From an uncultured Clostridia bacterium (GTDB lineage Bacteria > Bacillota > Clostridia > Christensenellales > UBA1242), in NCBI GenBank assembly GCA_947630075.1, contig CANRGF010000004.1, positions 1-34,329 of the forward strand: a DNA stretch of 34,329 nucleotides, written 5' to 3'. Of this stretch, positions 1 through 8,843 are shown in pieces. The position numbers and the translations under genes are program-made. The first letter of the stretch is position 1; every line of letters starts with the position of its first letter. A model generated the notes under the pieces. It saw only the letters and a list, made by a program, of their open reading frames with translations, searched no databases and had not been told where the DNA came from.

Positions 1-1177
1 CACGATGAATGGTTTTTGCTTCCATTCCGCTAGTTTCACTTAGGCGTTTGCTTGCTCTGCCTGTTGGTGCGCACAATAGCACCTTTTTGTTTTGCTGCTT
101 AAACATCTCCAAAATGCAGCGCACAATGGTCGTTTTTCCCGTGCCAGGCCCGCCCGTGATGATAGACACACCCTTTTTGATGCTTGCCAAAACAGCATCA
201 GTTTGCTCGCCATTTAGTTGAATTTTATTTAGACGCTGATATAGGTTTAAACTATCCAAAAAATCAAATTTGTCATCAAACTGATTGTAGGATAATTTGC
301 ATAGTTTTTTTGCTATATATTTCTCTTGATAATAAAACTTTGTGAGCATGGTGATATTCTCGCCGTGATACGAAAAATTTTTGACCATTGCTTCAATTTG
401 CAAATATTCGGTGCATTTTTCCACCAAACTGCGCTCATTTTCGCTAAAATTTAAAATTTCTATGCAATTATCCACAAGGGCAGAGGTCGGCATATATGTG
501 TGTCCCTCGCGTTCACTCGCAATTTTTAGAGTGTATACGATGCCCGCCTTAACTCTGTTTTCGCCATATAAATCAAGCCCAACTTTAATTGCAATCTTAT
601 CCGCCGTGGCAAAACCCACACCATCAATATCTTCAATTAATTGATAAGGATTATTTTTAACCACTTCTATCGTGTTTTCTTTATATATATTATATATTTT
701 TATCGCCAAATTGGTGGAAATAAAATGCCCTTGCAAAAACATAATTGCAGATTGCATTTCACGCATGTCGTTATAAGCGTTAGAAATTTCTATTGCCTTT
801 TGCTTGCTTATGCCTTTCACACGGCTGAGTTTTGCGGGGTTAAAGGCAAGCACATCAAGTGTGTCCTCCCCAAACTCGTCCACGATTTTTTTTGCTGTAA
901 CCGGCCCAATGCCATAAATTAATCCGCTGGAAAGGTATTTTTCAATAGCTGGAAGGGTGGTGGGCTCAACAATTTTTGCTTCATTCACCTTAAATTGCTC
1001 ACCAAAGCGCTTGTTCACCACAAATTCGCCTTCCAATTCAAGCGTTTGACCCTCATAAACCTCTGGAATATTTCCCACAACTGTGGTCTTTTTGTTGTTA
1101 TAATAAAGATTGATAACGGAATATCCGTTCTCCACATTGCGAAACACATTGCTTTCCACAGTTCCAGTAATCTTCAT
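1..1177 (-). CDS. recD2: RecD2-like ATP-dependent DNA helicase, 5' part (C-terminal part beyond left edge)
   Basis: Reverse-complement reading from ATG at 1177: MKITGTVESNVFRNVENGYSVINLYYNNKKTTVVGNIPEVYEGQTLELEGEF...LPAIEKYLSSGLIYGIGPVTAKKIVDEFG; Walker A GVSIITGGPGTGKTTIVRCIL and APTGRQAKRLSETSGMEAKTIHR near the left edge. Not in the ORF track because it has no stop inside the window. Confidence 0.92.
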   Translation of the reverse strand, partial: MKITGTVESNVFRNVENGYSVINLYYNNKKTTVVGNIPEVYEGQTLELEGEFVVNKRFGEQFKVNEAKIVEPTTLPAIEKYLSSGLIYGIGPVTAKKIVDEFGEDTLDVLAFNPAKLSRVKGISKQKAIEISNAYNDMREMQSAIMFLQGHFISTNLAIKIYNIYKENTIEVVKNNPYQLIEDIDGVGFATADKIAIKVGLDLYGENRVKAGIVYTLKIASEREGHTYMPTSALVDNCIEILNFSENERSLVEKCTEYLQIEAMVKNFSYHGENITMLTKFYYQEKYIAKKLCKLSYNQFDDKFDFLDSLNLYQRLNKIQLNGEQTDAVLASIKKGVSIITGGPGTGKTTIVRCILEMFKQQNKKVLLCAPTGRASKRLSETSGMEAKTIHR

Positions 1178-1184
1178 TCCACAT

Positions 1185-1213
1185 ATTTTATAATAAATTC
1201 AAAAATTTTTCAA
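1185..1213 (-). promoter_or_regulatory. Sigma-A-type promoter of recD2 (TTGAAA-17-TAAAAT)
   Basis: -35 at 1213-1208 and -10 at 1190-1185 (minus strand); ATG begins 7 nt after the -10. Confidence 0.6.
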
Positions 1214-1388
1214 CCATTTGGCTCAAATTTTGCTTTTTGGAGCATCAAATTTAAAAAAATATTAAATTTTAGCAATTTCTTTTCATATTTAATATAGTCT
1301 TTGCGTCAAGATTTTAGCGCTTCACACCGCCTTATTTTTGCGCGTTTTCAGTTTTGCAAAAAATTTTAAAAAAAATTGAAAATGGGTA

Positions 1389-1416
1389 TTGACAAAATTC
1401 ATTTTTTGGTTATAAT
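1389..1416 (+). promoter_or_regulatory. Sigma-A-type promoter of the surface protein gene (TTGACA-16-TATAAT)
   Basis: TTGACA 1389-1394 and TATAAT 1411-1416, consensus hexamers. Confidence 0.75.
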
Positions 1417-1482
1417 ATTGCGTATAGAAGTACGGTTGTAGGGCGATTTTGGCTCAATGCTTCTAAAAAAGAGAGGGAGTTT

Positions 1483-4400
1483 ATGAAGAAATTTTTAATC
1501 TTTCTAGTTGCAATCGTGGTTGTGGTTTGTTTAGGCTTGACCATTTTCTACTTTGTGCGCAACGATGAAGTAATCAATTTCACCACAAAAGAGATTTATT
1601 GCAATGTGGGCGATGTCATCACTCGTGATGAATTGGGGCTCAGTGTTAAGAAAGGCAATAAAAAGACTAAATACAACTATAACGGCATTGCTGAGGACGG
1701 CTCATCACTTAACAACATAAAGTATGATGATGCTCAAGGTTGCTATTTTGTCAACAATAATGCTGAAGGTGGCGATTCTAAAATTGTTATCACCACTTCA
1801 AACAAAAAGTTCCCAAGATTTGAAATAGTTGTTCACATCGGCAACGGAGATGCAGAATCTCCATACTATATCAATGATGTAGAAGATTTGTCAAAAATCG
1901 GCATCAATGGTGGCTACGATGTTTCAAAACACTTTTTAGTTACTAGCGACATTGCACTAGCTGGTTCATTTAGGCCAATCGGTGCAAATGACACTCCTAT
2001 TAACTTCACTGGTGTTTTCGATGGTAATGGCCATTCAATTTCAAATATAACAGTTGCAGATAAGCAAAATTCTGGCTTATTTAACGCTTTAAGTGGAGCA
2101 ACTGTCAAGAATTTAACTTTAAGAAATGTCAACATTTCGAAGTCCACAGTTGCTGGCGCTTTGGCTGCAACAATTTCAAACAGCACAATCGAACGTGTTG
2201 GCGTTGTTGGTGGCAAGATTGAAGGCTCAACGGTTGGTTCTTTAGCCGGCGAGGTTAAGAATTCTAAAGTTACTCGCGCTTATGCAGATGGTGTTGAATT
2301 AACAAGTTCATCTATCGCAGGTGGCTTGGTTGGCGCTTTGGACGAATCAACTTTAAGAGCAACTTATGCAATCACCACAATTAACCCTACTGAAGGTGCA
2401 AGCAGCCTAGTTGGTTTAGGTGGCTTGGTTGGCGATTTCGTAATTTCAACAGTTAATGGCTCAATTCAAGAGTCTTATGCAGTGGCTTCCACTTCTAAGA
2501 ACGGAAATGTTGGTGCATTTATCGGTCGAGTTAGAGAGGTTTCTGGCATTGCAGCAGACGCAAATGAATTAATCTACTTAATTGGTAACTACTGTGTTAA
2601 ACCAGCATTAGCAAGCAAAGAAATTTTAAATAACACAACTTCAAAATTCGCAACCTTAACAGGAGACGGCAAAAACTATATCACAGCCGTTGGCTCTAAA
2701 TCTGAATTAGTTGCAGTTAGAGAGACTGGTTATGTGTTCTATTCATTCTTAAGAAGAGGCGTTGAGCAAAAAGTGAACTGGGACGATTTGGCTTGGAACT
2801 TCCCAACTGAAACCCTTCCAACCTTAAAAATGGTTGATAGCACTTTGCCAGGCATCTCTGTTGAGTTCACAAATAAATCTGCTTCATCTTCTGTTGGCAC
2901 ACTTGGTGGCAGAGAAGAAGAAAACAGAGCCGCTCTAAAAGAGGCTTTGCAAAAGAACGAAAGCATAGAATTGGTTGAGGGCGTAACTTATCACATGGAT
3001 GAAAGCACAGCAATCACCCCAATCAACATTAAAGATATTCTTATACATGGTAACGGCGCAATAATCGATGGATTAGTTGTTAATGGCTCAAGTTTGTTTA
3101 ATAACGTGGATAACTGCGCAATTACTGAAATCACATTCACAAACTTAAAGTTCACAGCAGAATCAAATGGTTTATTTGGCGAGGTTACTTCGACCAACCC
3201 TAACACAAGCTCAACCATAGATGGCATTTCTGTAACTTTCGCAGAGGGCACAATCAATGCATCTGGCGACTTTGGCGGTATCGCAGCTAAGTTGGCAAAC
3301 AAAGCAACAATTAAAAACTGCCAAGTTAAAGGCTTAGATGTAACTTGCAGTGGCGAAAATCTTGCAGGTTTGGTTGCAGTTAATGAATTAGGAGTTTTGT
3401 CAAACAACGAAGTTGAAGCAACTTTGGCTGGCGCAAACAAAGTGGCTGGTTTGGTTGCTATAAACAAAGGCACAGTTTCTGGCAACAGCGGCAGCGTTGA
3501 AATCACTGCAAACAATGCAGAGAGAGTGGCTGGCTTAGTTGCTGTGAACGATACAAATGTTTCAGACAACAATCTTGAAATTTCAATCCAAATCACAAAT
3601 AGCACAAAGAGTGGAGCAATCGTTGGTGGCATAATCGCTGAAAATAGCGACATCCGCGCATTGGCTGAAAATAACACTGTTACAGGCACAGGTATCACAT
3701 TCGACTACACAAATCTATCAAATCTTAACACCTTGTTTGTTGGAGGTATCGTTGGCTTAAATCACGGCACAATAAATAAGGCTTATAATAGAACTAACTA
3801 TGTTGGTCAATTCGGCACAGAACATGACAACATTGCTGGCAAGAATTTCTTCGTTGGCGGTGTTGCGTATGCAAACGAAATGAATGGCACAATTTCTCAA
3901 GTTTTAGTAACTGCTAATATCGCTGGTAACTATGTTGCTGGTGGTGTGGTTGAAATGAGAAATGGCACATTAGACCAGGCTTATATTGGCACTACTTATA
4001 TTGGTGTTCCTTCAAGCGCTCGCGCAACAATCACTGGCGATAAGTTAGTGGCTGGCGTAGCACTCGGCACAGGCGTTGGAAACATTAAGAGAGATAATGA
4101 CACTGCAACATTCGATGGAACAGGTAGTGCAACTATTAGCAACATTCAAACTCACAGCGAAATCGTTGCTAAAGCAGATAGCACAATTTCTTCACTTGTA
4201 CTTTTGTTCTTCCCTAATGGAAACACCTTCCAAAACGGCTTAATCAACAATGCTGCAAGCGGCAAGGGCAAATTATACACTGAAACTTGGACTGATTATG
4301 ATGGTCAACAGAACAACTACAACCTTTATGGCACTCCAGTAGCGGCTGGCGAATTCACAAGCGTTGCAATCAACAACACTCACATCGATTCAGGCATGAC

Positions 4401-4695
4401 AAAAGTTTCTTCATTCTTCACTTGGACATTTGGTAAAATGTTTGAAGGATATCATACATCTTATCATTTACATGATGGCGTAAGCTTCTTCGCTTATGTG
4501 AATGACGATGAGTTTTATGTTTCAACTGCTTGCTCTGGCACATATCAACTTGTTGCTGATGGTGATAGAGATAAGGGTGGAAACACTACCGGTGTTCAGT
4601 TGTGGTATCCAGACACATTTGAACGCACATGGTCATTCAACAATGGCTTGTGGTCAAGAGATGGTGGCTTAACATTGGCTTTCCTAGCAGAGTAA
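1483..4695 (+). CDS. Large N-terminally membrane-anchored surface protein with GLUG/beta-helix-like repeats
   Basis: SD gagaggga upstream; N-terminal hydrophobic anchor MKKFLIFLVAIVVVVCLGLTIFYFV; repeated GGLVG / VAGLVAVN / GTINKAYNRT motifs typical of GLUG-type repeats. Confidence 0.85.
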   Translation: MKKFLIFLVAIVVVVCLGLTIFYFVRNDEVINFTTKEIYCNVGDVITRDELGLSVKKGNKKTKYNYNGIAEDGSSLNNIKYDDAQGCYFVNNNAEGGDSKIVITTSNKKFPRFEIVVHIGNGDAESPYYINDVEDLSKIGINGGYDVSKHFLVTSDIALAGSFRPIGANDTPINFTGVFDGNGHSISNITVADKQNSGLFNALSGATVKNLTLRNVNISKSTVAGALAATISNSTIERVGVVGGKIEGSTVGSLAGEVKNSKVTRAYADGVELTSSSIAGGLVGALDESTLRATYAITTINPTEGASSLVGLGGLVGDFVISTVNGSIQESYAVASTSKNGNVGAFIGRVREVSGIAADANELIYLIGNYCVKPALASKEILNNTTSKFATLTGDGKNYITAVGSKSELVAVRETGYVFYSFLRRGVEQKVNWDDLAWNFPTETLPTLKMVDSTLPGISVEFTNKSASSSVGTLGGREEENRAALKEALQKNESIELVEGVTYHMDESTAITPINIKDILIHGNGAIIDGLVVNGSSLFNNVDNCAITEITFTNLKFTAESNGLFGEVTSTNPNTSSTIDGISVTFAEGTINASGDFGGIAAKLANKATIKNCQVKGLDVTCSGENLAGLVAVNELGVLSNNEVEATLAGANKVAGLVAINKGTVSGNSGSVEITANNAERVAGLVAVNDTNVSDNNLEISIQITNSTKSGAIVGGIIAENSDIRALAENNTVTGTGITFDYTNLSNLNTLFVGGIVGLNHGTINKAYNRTNYVGQFGTEHDNIAGKNFFVGGVAYANEMNGTISQVLVTANIAGNYVAGGVVEMRNGTLDQAYIGTTYIGVPSSARATITGDKLVAGVALGTGVGNIKRDNDTATFDGTGSATISNIQTHSEIVAKADSTISSLVLLFFPNGNTFQNGLINNAASGKGKLYTETWTDYDGQQNNYNLYGTPVAAGEFTSVAINNTHIDSGMTKVSSFFTWTFGKMFEGYHTSYHLHDGVSFFAYVNDDEFYVSTACSGTYQLVADGDRDKGGNTTGVQLWYPDTFERTWSFNNGLWSRDGGLTLAFLAE

Positions 4696-4707
4696 TTAGC
4701 ATTTAAA

Positions 4708-4739
4708 AAAGAGGGCAATTTAATTGCTCTCTTTTTTTT
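4708..4739 (+). terminator. Rho-independent terminator
   Basis: AAGAGGGCAATTTAATTGCTCTCTTTTTTTT hairpin plus T-tract right after the stop codon. Confidence 0.85.
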
Positions 4740-4755
4740 GCGTCTATTTTAGGCA

Positions 4756-4780
4756 TAAAAAAGCCTGCCCGAAGGCAGAC
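4756..4780 (-). terminator. Rho-independent terminator of spoVG
   Basis: Minus strand GTCTGCC-TTCG-GGCAGGCTTTTTT, UUCG-type tetraloop hairpin plus T-tract. Confidence 0.85.
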
Positions 4781-4801
4781 CGAAAATTAAACAAGCACGA
4801 C

Positions 4802-5077
4802 TTACTCTTTTGGCTTATTTTTTTCTTTCTCATAAGCGGCCAAAATTGCGTTGCTGATTAACGTACGAGTTTCAGTGTTTTTTGGGTGAGCAATATCTCT
4901 AAACTCACCATTTGGGCGCTTGTTAGATGGCATGTCAATAAATAAGCCGTTTGTGCCTTCCACAATTCTCACTTCGTGAACGATAAAAGCGTCATCAATA
5001 GTGAAAGATGCGATTGCACGAACTTTGCTGTTTTCATTGCTTAGCAGCCTAATTCTTACATCTGAGATTTCTAACAT
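4802..5077 (-). CDS. spoVG: Septation/sporulation regulator SpoVG
   Basis: MLEISDVRIRLL...VRAIASFTIDDAFIVHEVRIVEGTNGLFIDMPSNKRPNGEFRDIAHPKNTETR matches the SpoVG family; SD agggaagg upstream. Confidence 0.95.
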   Translation of the reverse strand: MLEISDVRIRLLSNENSKVRAIASFTIDDAFIVHEVRIVEGTNGLFIDMPSNKRPNGEFRDIAHPKNTETRTLISNAILAAYEKEKNKPKE

Positions 5078-5219
5078 TTTTACCTTCCCTTTTTAGATTA
5101 ACTACTCATGTAGTTTATTTTATTATAGCTTAATTCAAAAATTTTTGCAATCATTTTTGCGTGCTTTTTAAAAATAAAAGAAAATATAAGTTTAATTTCT
5201 CAAATTATGGCGGACCAAC

Positions 5220-5248
5220 TTGCAAAATCAAATTTTTGCTCATATAAA
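5220..5248 (+). promoter_or_regulatory. Promoter of murC (TTGCAA-17-TATAAA), leaderless geometry
   Basis: -35 at 5220-5225, -10 at 5243-5248; ATG at 5254 coincides with the predicted start site; no SD; in-frame TAA at 5245-5247. Confidence 0.6.
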
Positions 5249-5253
5249 ATGAT

Positions 5254-6483
5254 ATGTTTAAATATAAGTCTATTCTAATGCTTGGTGTTGGTGGGGTGAG
5301 CATGCACCAGTTGGCGCTTGCGTGCAAAAAAAGCGGAGTGATGGTGTTTGGCTACGATTTGAAGCATTCTGCATACACAGATGCAATAGAAAGCGAAAAA
5401 ATTCCATTCACCACCCATTTCAAGAAAGAATTTTTGCAGGTGGAAGCGTGTGTGAAAACAGCAGCAATTAAAGATGATAATAAATATGTTATTGCCCTAA
5501 AAAAGTTGGGCGTCCCCATAATCGACAGAGCGGTTTTTCTTGGCAAAATTTCAAGAGAATTTAAGTGCGTGATTGCCGTGGCGGGCACACACGGCAAAAG
5601 CACCACAGCCTCGCTGATATATGAAATTTTGCGTGCAGCGGGCAAAAAAGTTTCAAGCCACATCGGGGCAGACATTTTTGCACCAAGATTTGAGTTTGGG
5701 GATGAATATCTGGTGGTTGAAGCCTGCGAATTTAACAAAAGTTTTTTAAACATTTATCCAGACATAGCAGTTATCACAAATGTTGAGGCGGAGCATATCG
5801 ATAGCTATAAGTCAATGTTTAACTTGAGGCTTGCGTTTAAGTTGTTTTCCAATCGGGCAAAAATACGCTTTGCCTTTGACGAAAAAAGCACCCGTTTTTT
5901 AGGCAAAAACGCTTATTTCGTGCCAATCACAAAAGCAAAAATATCCCCCAAATTGAAGGGGGAATATAATTTGAAAAATATTAGCCTTGCCCTTGCAGTT
6001 GCCAACTATTTAAAGATAGACGAAAAGTCAACTCTAAAAGCGGTCAATTCGTTTGTTGGATTGCCTAGAAGATATGAATATATTGGGCAGATAGGCAAGC
6101 AAAAAGCATATATTGATTACGCCCATCATCCAAGCGAATTAAGAGCCTTTATTTCCATATTTTTAAGCGAAAATCCAAACGGCACAGTTGTGTTTCAGCC
6201 TCACACATATTCCCGCACAAAACTGCTTTTAAAAGATTTTTTAAGTGTGCTCAGTGGGGTGAATAATTTGATTATCTTTAAGGAATATCCCGCTCGTGAA
6301 AAAAGGGCAGCAGGCTTGACCGCTCACGAACTTTTTAGCTTGGTGAAAGTGCAAAACAAATCGGCTAGGTATTGCGCCTCTGCAAGTGGGCTGGCTCGCT
6401 TGGTTGTGGGCAAAGGCAATTTGGCTTTTGTGGGTGCGGGAGATATTAACATAATTGCGCACAGGCTTGTGGAAAAGTTTTGA
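5254..6483 (+). CDS. murC: UDP-N-acetylmuramate--L-alanine ligase (Mur ligase family)
   Basis: N-terminal LMLGVGGVSMHQLA, P-loop AVAGTHGKSTT, NVEAEHIDSY, YAHHPSE and QPHTYSRT motifs of MurC; 409 aa. Confidence 0.88.
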   Translation: MFKYKSILMLGVGGVSMHQLALACKKSGVMVFGYDLKHSAYTDAIESEKIPFTTHFKKEFLQVEACVKTAAIKDDNKYVIALKKLGVPIIDRAVFLGKISREFKCVIAVAGTHGKSTTASLIYEILRAAGKKVSSHIGADIFAPRFEFGDEYLVVEACEFNKSFLNIYPDIAVITNVEAEHIDSYKSMFNLRLAFKLFSNRAKIRFAFDEKSTRFLGKNAYFVPITKAKISPKLKGEYNLKNISLALAVANYLKIDEKSTLKAVNSFVGLPRRYEYIGQIGKQKAYIDYAHHPSELRAFISIFLSENPNGTVVFQPHTYSRTKLLLKDFLSVLSGVNNLIIFKEYPAREKRAAGLTAHELFSLVKVQNKSARYCASASGLARLVVGKGNLAFVGAGDINIIAHRLVEKF

Positions 6484-6501
6484 ATATCTTTAAAAAAAGT
6501 G

Positions 6502-6530
6502 TTGACAAATGCTTTCGTTTGGGTTATAAT
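6502..6530 (+). promoter_or_regulatory. Consensus promoter upstream of rpmE (TTGACA-17-TATAAT)
   Basis: TTGACA 6502-6507, TATAAT 6525-6530. Confidence 0.85.
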
Positions 6531-6566
6531 AACCACACATAATAATGCGAAAGTTAAGGAGTTGAA

Positions 6567-6785
6567 ATGAAAACAGATATCCAACCTAATTATGTTGAAG
6601 TAACCTTTGTTTGCGCTTGCGGAGCCGAGTTTAAGGGCAAAACATCTAAGCCAAACACAAAGCCTGGCGATGTGATCAAACTTGAAGTTTGCGATAAATG
6701 CCACCCATTCTTCACCGGTCAGCAAAAATTGGTGGACACAGAAGGTCGTGTGGATAAATTTAATAAAAAGCACAAATTAAAATAG
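6567..6785 (+). CDS. rpmE: 50S ribosomal protein L31 (Zn-binding type)
   Basis: MKTDIQPNYVEVTFVCACGAEF...CDKCHPFFTGQQKLVDTEGRVDKFNKKH. Confidence 0.97.
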   Translation: MKTDIQPNYVEVTFVCACGAEFKGKTSKPNTKPGDVIKLEVCDKCHPFFTGQQKLVDTEGRVDKFNKKHKLK

Positions 6786-6791
6786 CAAATT

Positions 6792-6830
6792 AAGTGCGTC
6801 TTTTTTGCATAAGAGGCGCACTTTTTTTTC
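6792..6830 (+). terminator. Rho-independent terminator/attenuator after rpmE
   Basis: AAGTGCGtC...GaGGCGCACTTTTTTTT. Confidence 0.75.
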
Positions 6831-6855
6831 GTCATTAACAGGCTTAAATAAGTTT

Positions 6856-7680
6856 ATGAAATTATTAGATTTGAGAAAGCAGGCAAAATCAAGATTTCGT
6901 GCACTTGGCATTGACGAAGTGGACGCTGATTTTATTATCGCAGAAACCCTAAATTTGCCACACACTTCACTAATAATGATTGATGAAATATCCACATTAG
7001 ATGCCCAAAAAATTGAAAGGAATTTAAAAAAGAGAGAGCAAAGAATTCCTGTTAATAGAATTTTCAATCATGTGTGCTTTTATGGGTTAGATTTTAAGAT
7101 AAACAAAAATGTGTTAGCTCCAAGGCAGGATAGTGAAATTTTGGTGGATGAGTGTTTGAAATTAATCAAGGCAAAAGGGCTAAAATCTACACTCGATGTC
7201 TGCACTGGGTCTGGCTGCTTAGCAGTTGCGCTAGCAAAAAATGCCAACATTTCGGTGTGTGCTAGTGATATATCGTTGCGTGCACTTTCACTTGCCACTG
7301 AAAATGCAGAAAGCAATGATGTCAAAATCAATTTCATTAAGTCCAACATGTTTTCTAAAATTGATGGCAAATTTGATTTGATTTTGTCCAACCCTCCCTA
7401 TATTTGCTCTCATGAAATTGCATCCCTTGATGACGAAGTTAAATTGCAAGACCCGCTCTTAGCATTAGACGGCGGAGATGACGGGCTTAAATTTTATAAA
7501 ATCATTGCAAAACAAGCCCCCAAGCACCTAAACAAAAATGGATATGTTTGCTTAGAAATTGGGGCAACACAGCGCGAACAAGTGCTGCGCATATTTAAAG
7601 ATTATGATTTCATTGATTGCGTTAAAGATTATGCAGGCAAAGATAGAGTGATGATTTTCAAATTGAGGAGTGAAAAATGA
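6856..7680 (+). CDS. prmC: Peptide chain release factor N5-glutamine methyltransferase
   Basis: LSNPPYI motif, LDVCTGSGCLAVALA SAM motif; next to prfA. Track start 6805 lies inside the terminator; ATG 6856 preferred. Confidence 0.93.
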   Translation: MKLLDLRKQAKSRFRALGIDEVDADFIIAETLNLPHTSLIMIDEISTLDAQKIERNLKKREQRIPVNRIFNHVCFYGLDFKINKNVLAPRQDSEILVDECLKLIKAKGLKSTLDVCTGSGCLAVALAKNANISVCASDISLRALSLATENAESNDVKINFIKSNMFSKIDGKFDLILSNPPYICSHEIASLDDEVKLQDPLLALDGGDDGLKFYKIIAKQAPKHLNKNGYVCLEIGATQREQVLRIFKDYDFIDCVKDYAGKDRVMIFKLRSEK

Positions 7681-8744
7681 TTGAAAAATTAAAGTTGATT
7701 AAAGAAAGATTTGACGCTCTCACTGCCGACATTGCCGACCCAGCCGTTTTGGCGGACACGAAAGTGTGGCAAGTTAAAGTGAAAGAGCACTCTTCTTTAA
7801 TGCCATTAATGGAAGAGTATGATAGATATTTAAAATTTGAAAAAGATTTTAACGATGCAAATGCCATGCTTCAAAGTGAAGCGGATAGCGATATGCGTGA
7901 AATGCTGAAAGAAGAAGTGCAGTCAAACAAAGAAAAAATGGCACAGAGTGAGGAAAATCTTAAAATTTTGCTTCTTCCAAAGGATGAAAATGACGAAAAG
8001 AATGTAATCTTAGAAATTCGTGGTGGTGCAGGCGGCGAAGAAAGCAGCCTTTTTGCAGCCGATTTGATGAGAATGTATAAGATGTATTGCGATAGCCACA
8101 AATATAAATTTGAAGTGCTAAATCTTGAAGAAACCGAACTAGGTGGAGTGAAAGAATTGCAGGCAATGATAAAAGGCAAAAATGCCTATGCCAAGTTTAA
8201 ATATGAATCTGGCGTTCACCGCGTGCAGCGCGTGCCAGAAACGGAGAGCCAGGGCAGAGTGCACACTTCCACCGCCACCGTTGCAATCCTTCCAGAAATG
8301 GAGGATGCTGAAGTGGAAATAAACGAAAAAGATATTCGCATAGACTTGTTTAGGAGCAGCGGCGCAGGCGGTCAGCACATAAACAAAACTGAGAGTGCCA
8401 TTCGCATCACCCACTTCCCAACAGGGATTGTGGTTTCTTGCCAAGACGAGCGAAGCCAAACGCAGAATAAAGAAAAAGCATTTGCCATGTTGCGTTCTAA
8501 GTTGTATGACTATTATCAGCGAGAAAAGGAGAGCGAATATAAGCAAAACCGCAAGAGCCAAATTGGCACGGGTGATAGAAGTGAGCGCATTCGCACATAC
8601 AATTTCCCTCAAGGCAGAGTAACCGATCACCGCATCGGCCTTAGCATTTATAATATAGATGGGTTTATGAATGGCGATTTAGATGAAATGATTGAGGCTC
8701 TCACACTTGCTGACCAACAGGCAAAATTAAGTGCGCAAGAATAA
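7677..8744 (+). CDS. prfA: Peptide chain release factor 1
   Basis: SGAGGQHINKTESAIRITH (GGQ), RVQRVPETESQGRVHTSTATVAI; ATGA overlap with prmC. Confidence 0.97.
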   Translation: MIEKLKLIKERFDALTADIADPAVLADTKVWQVKVKEHSSLMPLMEEYDRYLKFEKDFNDANAMLQSEADSDMREMLKEEVQSNKEKMAQSEENLKILLLPKDENDEKNVILEIRGGAGGEESSLFAADLMRMYKMYCDSHKYKFEVLNLEETELGGVKELQAMIKGKNAYAKFKYESGVHRVQRVPETESQGRVHTSTATVAILPEMEDAEVEINEKDIRIDLFRSSGAGGQHINKTESAIRITHFPTGIVVSCQDERSQTQNKEKAFAMLRSKLYDYYQREKESEYKQNRKSQIGTGDRSERIRTYNFPQGRVTDHRIGLSIYNIDGFMNGDLDEMIEALTLADQQAKLSAQE

Positions 8745-8765
8745 GAGGCTTAGGCCTCTTTTTTG
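8743..8765 (+). terminator. Rho-independent terminator of prfA
   Basis: AAGAGGC-TTAG-GCCTCTT followed by TTTTTG; overlaps the stop codon. Confidence 0.85.
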
Positions 8766-8797
8766 TTAAAAATAATGTCGCAACCACTCAAATTTAT

Positions 8798-8826
8798 TTG
8801 ATTAAAACTTTTTGTTGTGATAAAAT
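8798..8826 (+). promoter_or_regulatory. Promoter (TTGATT-17-TAAAAT)
   Basis: -35 8798-8803, -10 8821-8826. Confidence 0.55.
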
Positions 8827-8843
8827 AAACATAGGGAGTTTGT

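Noticed and set aside
9-1297. Plus-strand ORFs 9..221, 381..644, 641..922 and 995..1297
   Set aside because: Antisense to the RecD2 reading frame; the minus-strand translation has the conserved helicase motifs.
2991-3698. 235-aa minus ORF inside the surface-protein gene
   Set aside because: Antisense shadow of a biased repeat-coding sequence; no SD, and composition mirrors the plus-strand repeats.
6324-6773. 149-aa minus ORF across murC end and rpmE
   Set aside because: Overlaps two recognised genes and a consensus promoter on the other strand.
8139-8630. 163-aa minus ORF opposite prfA
   Set aside because: Antisense to the conserved RF1 GGQ region; no independent support.
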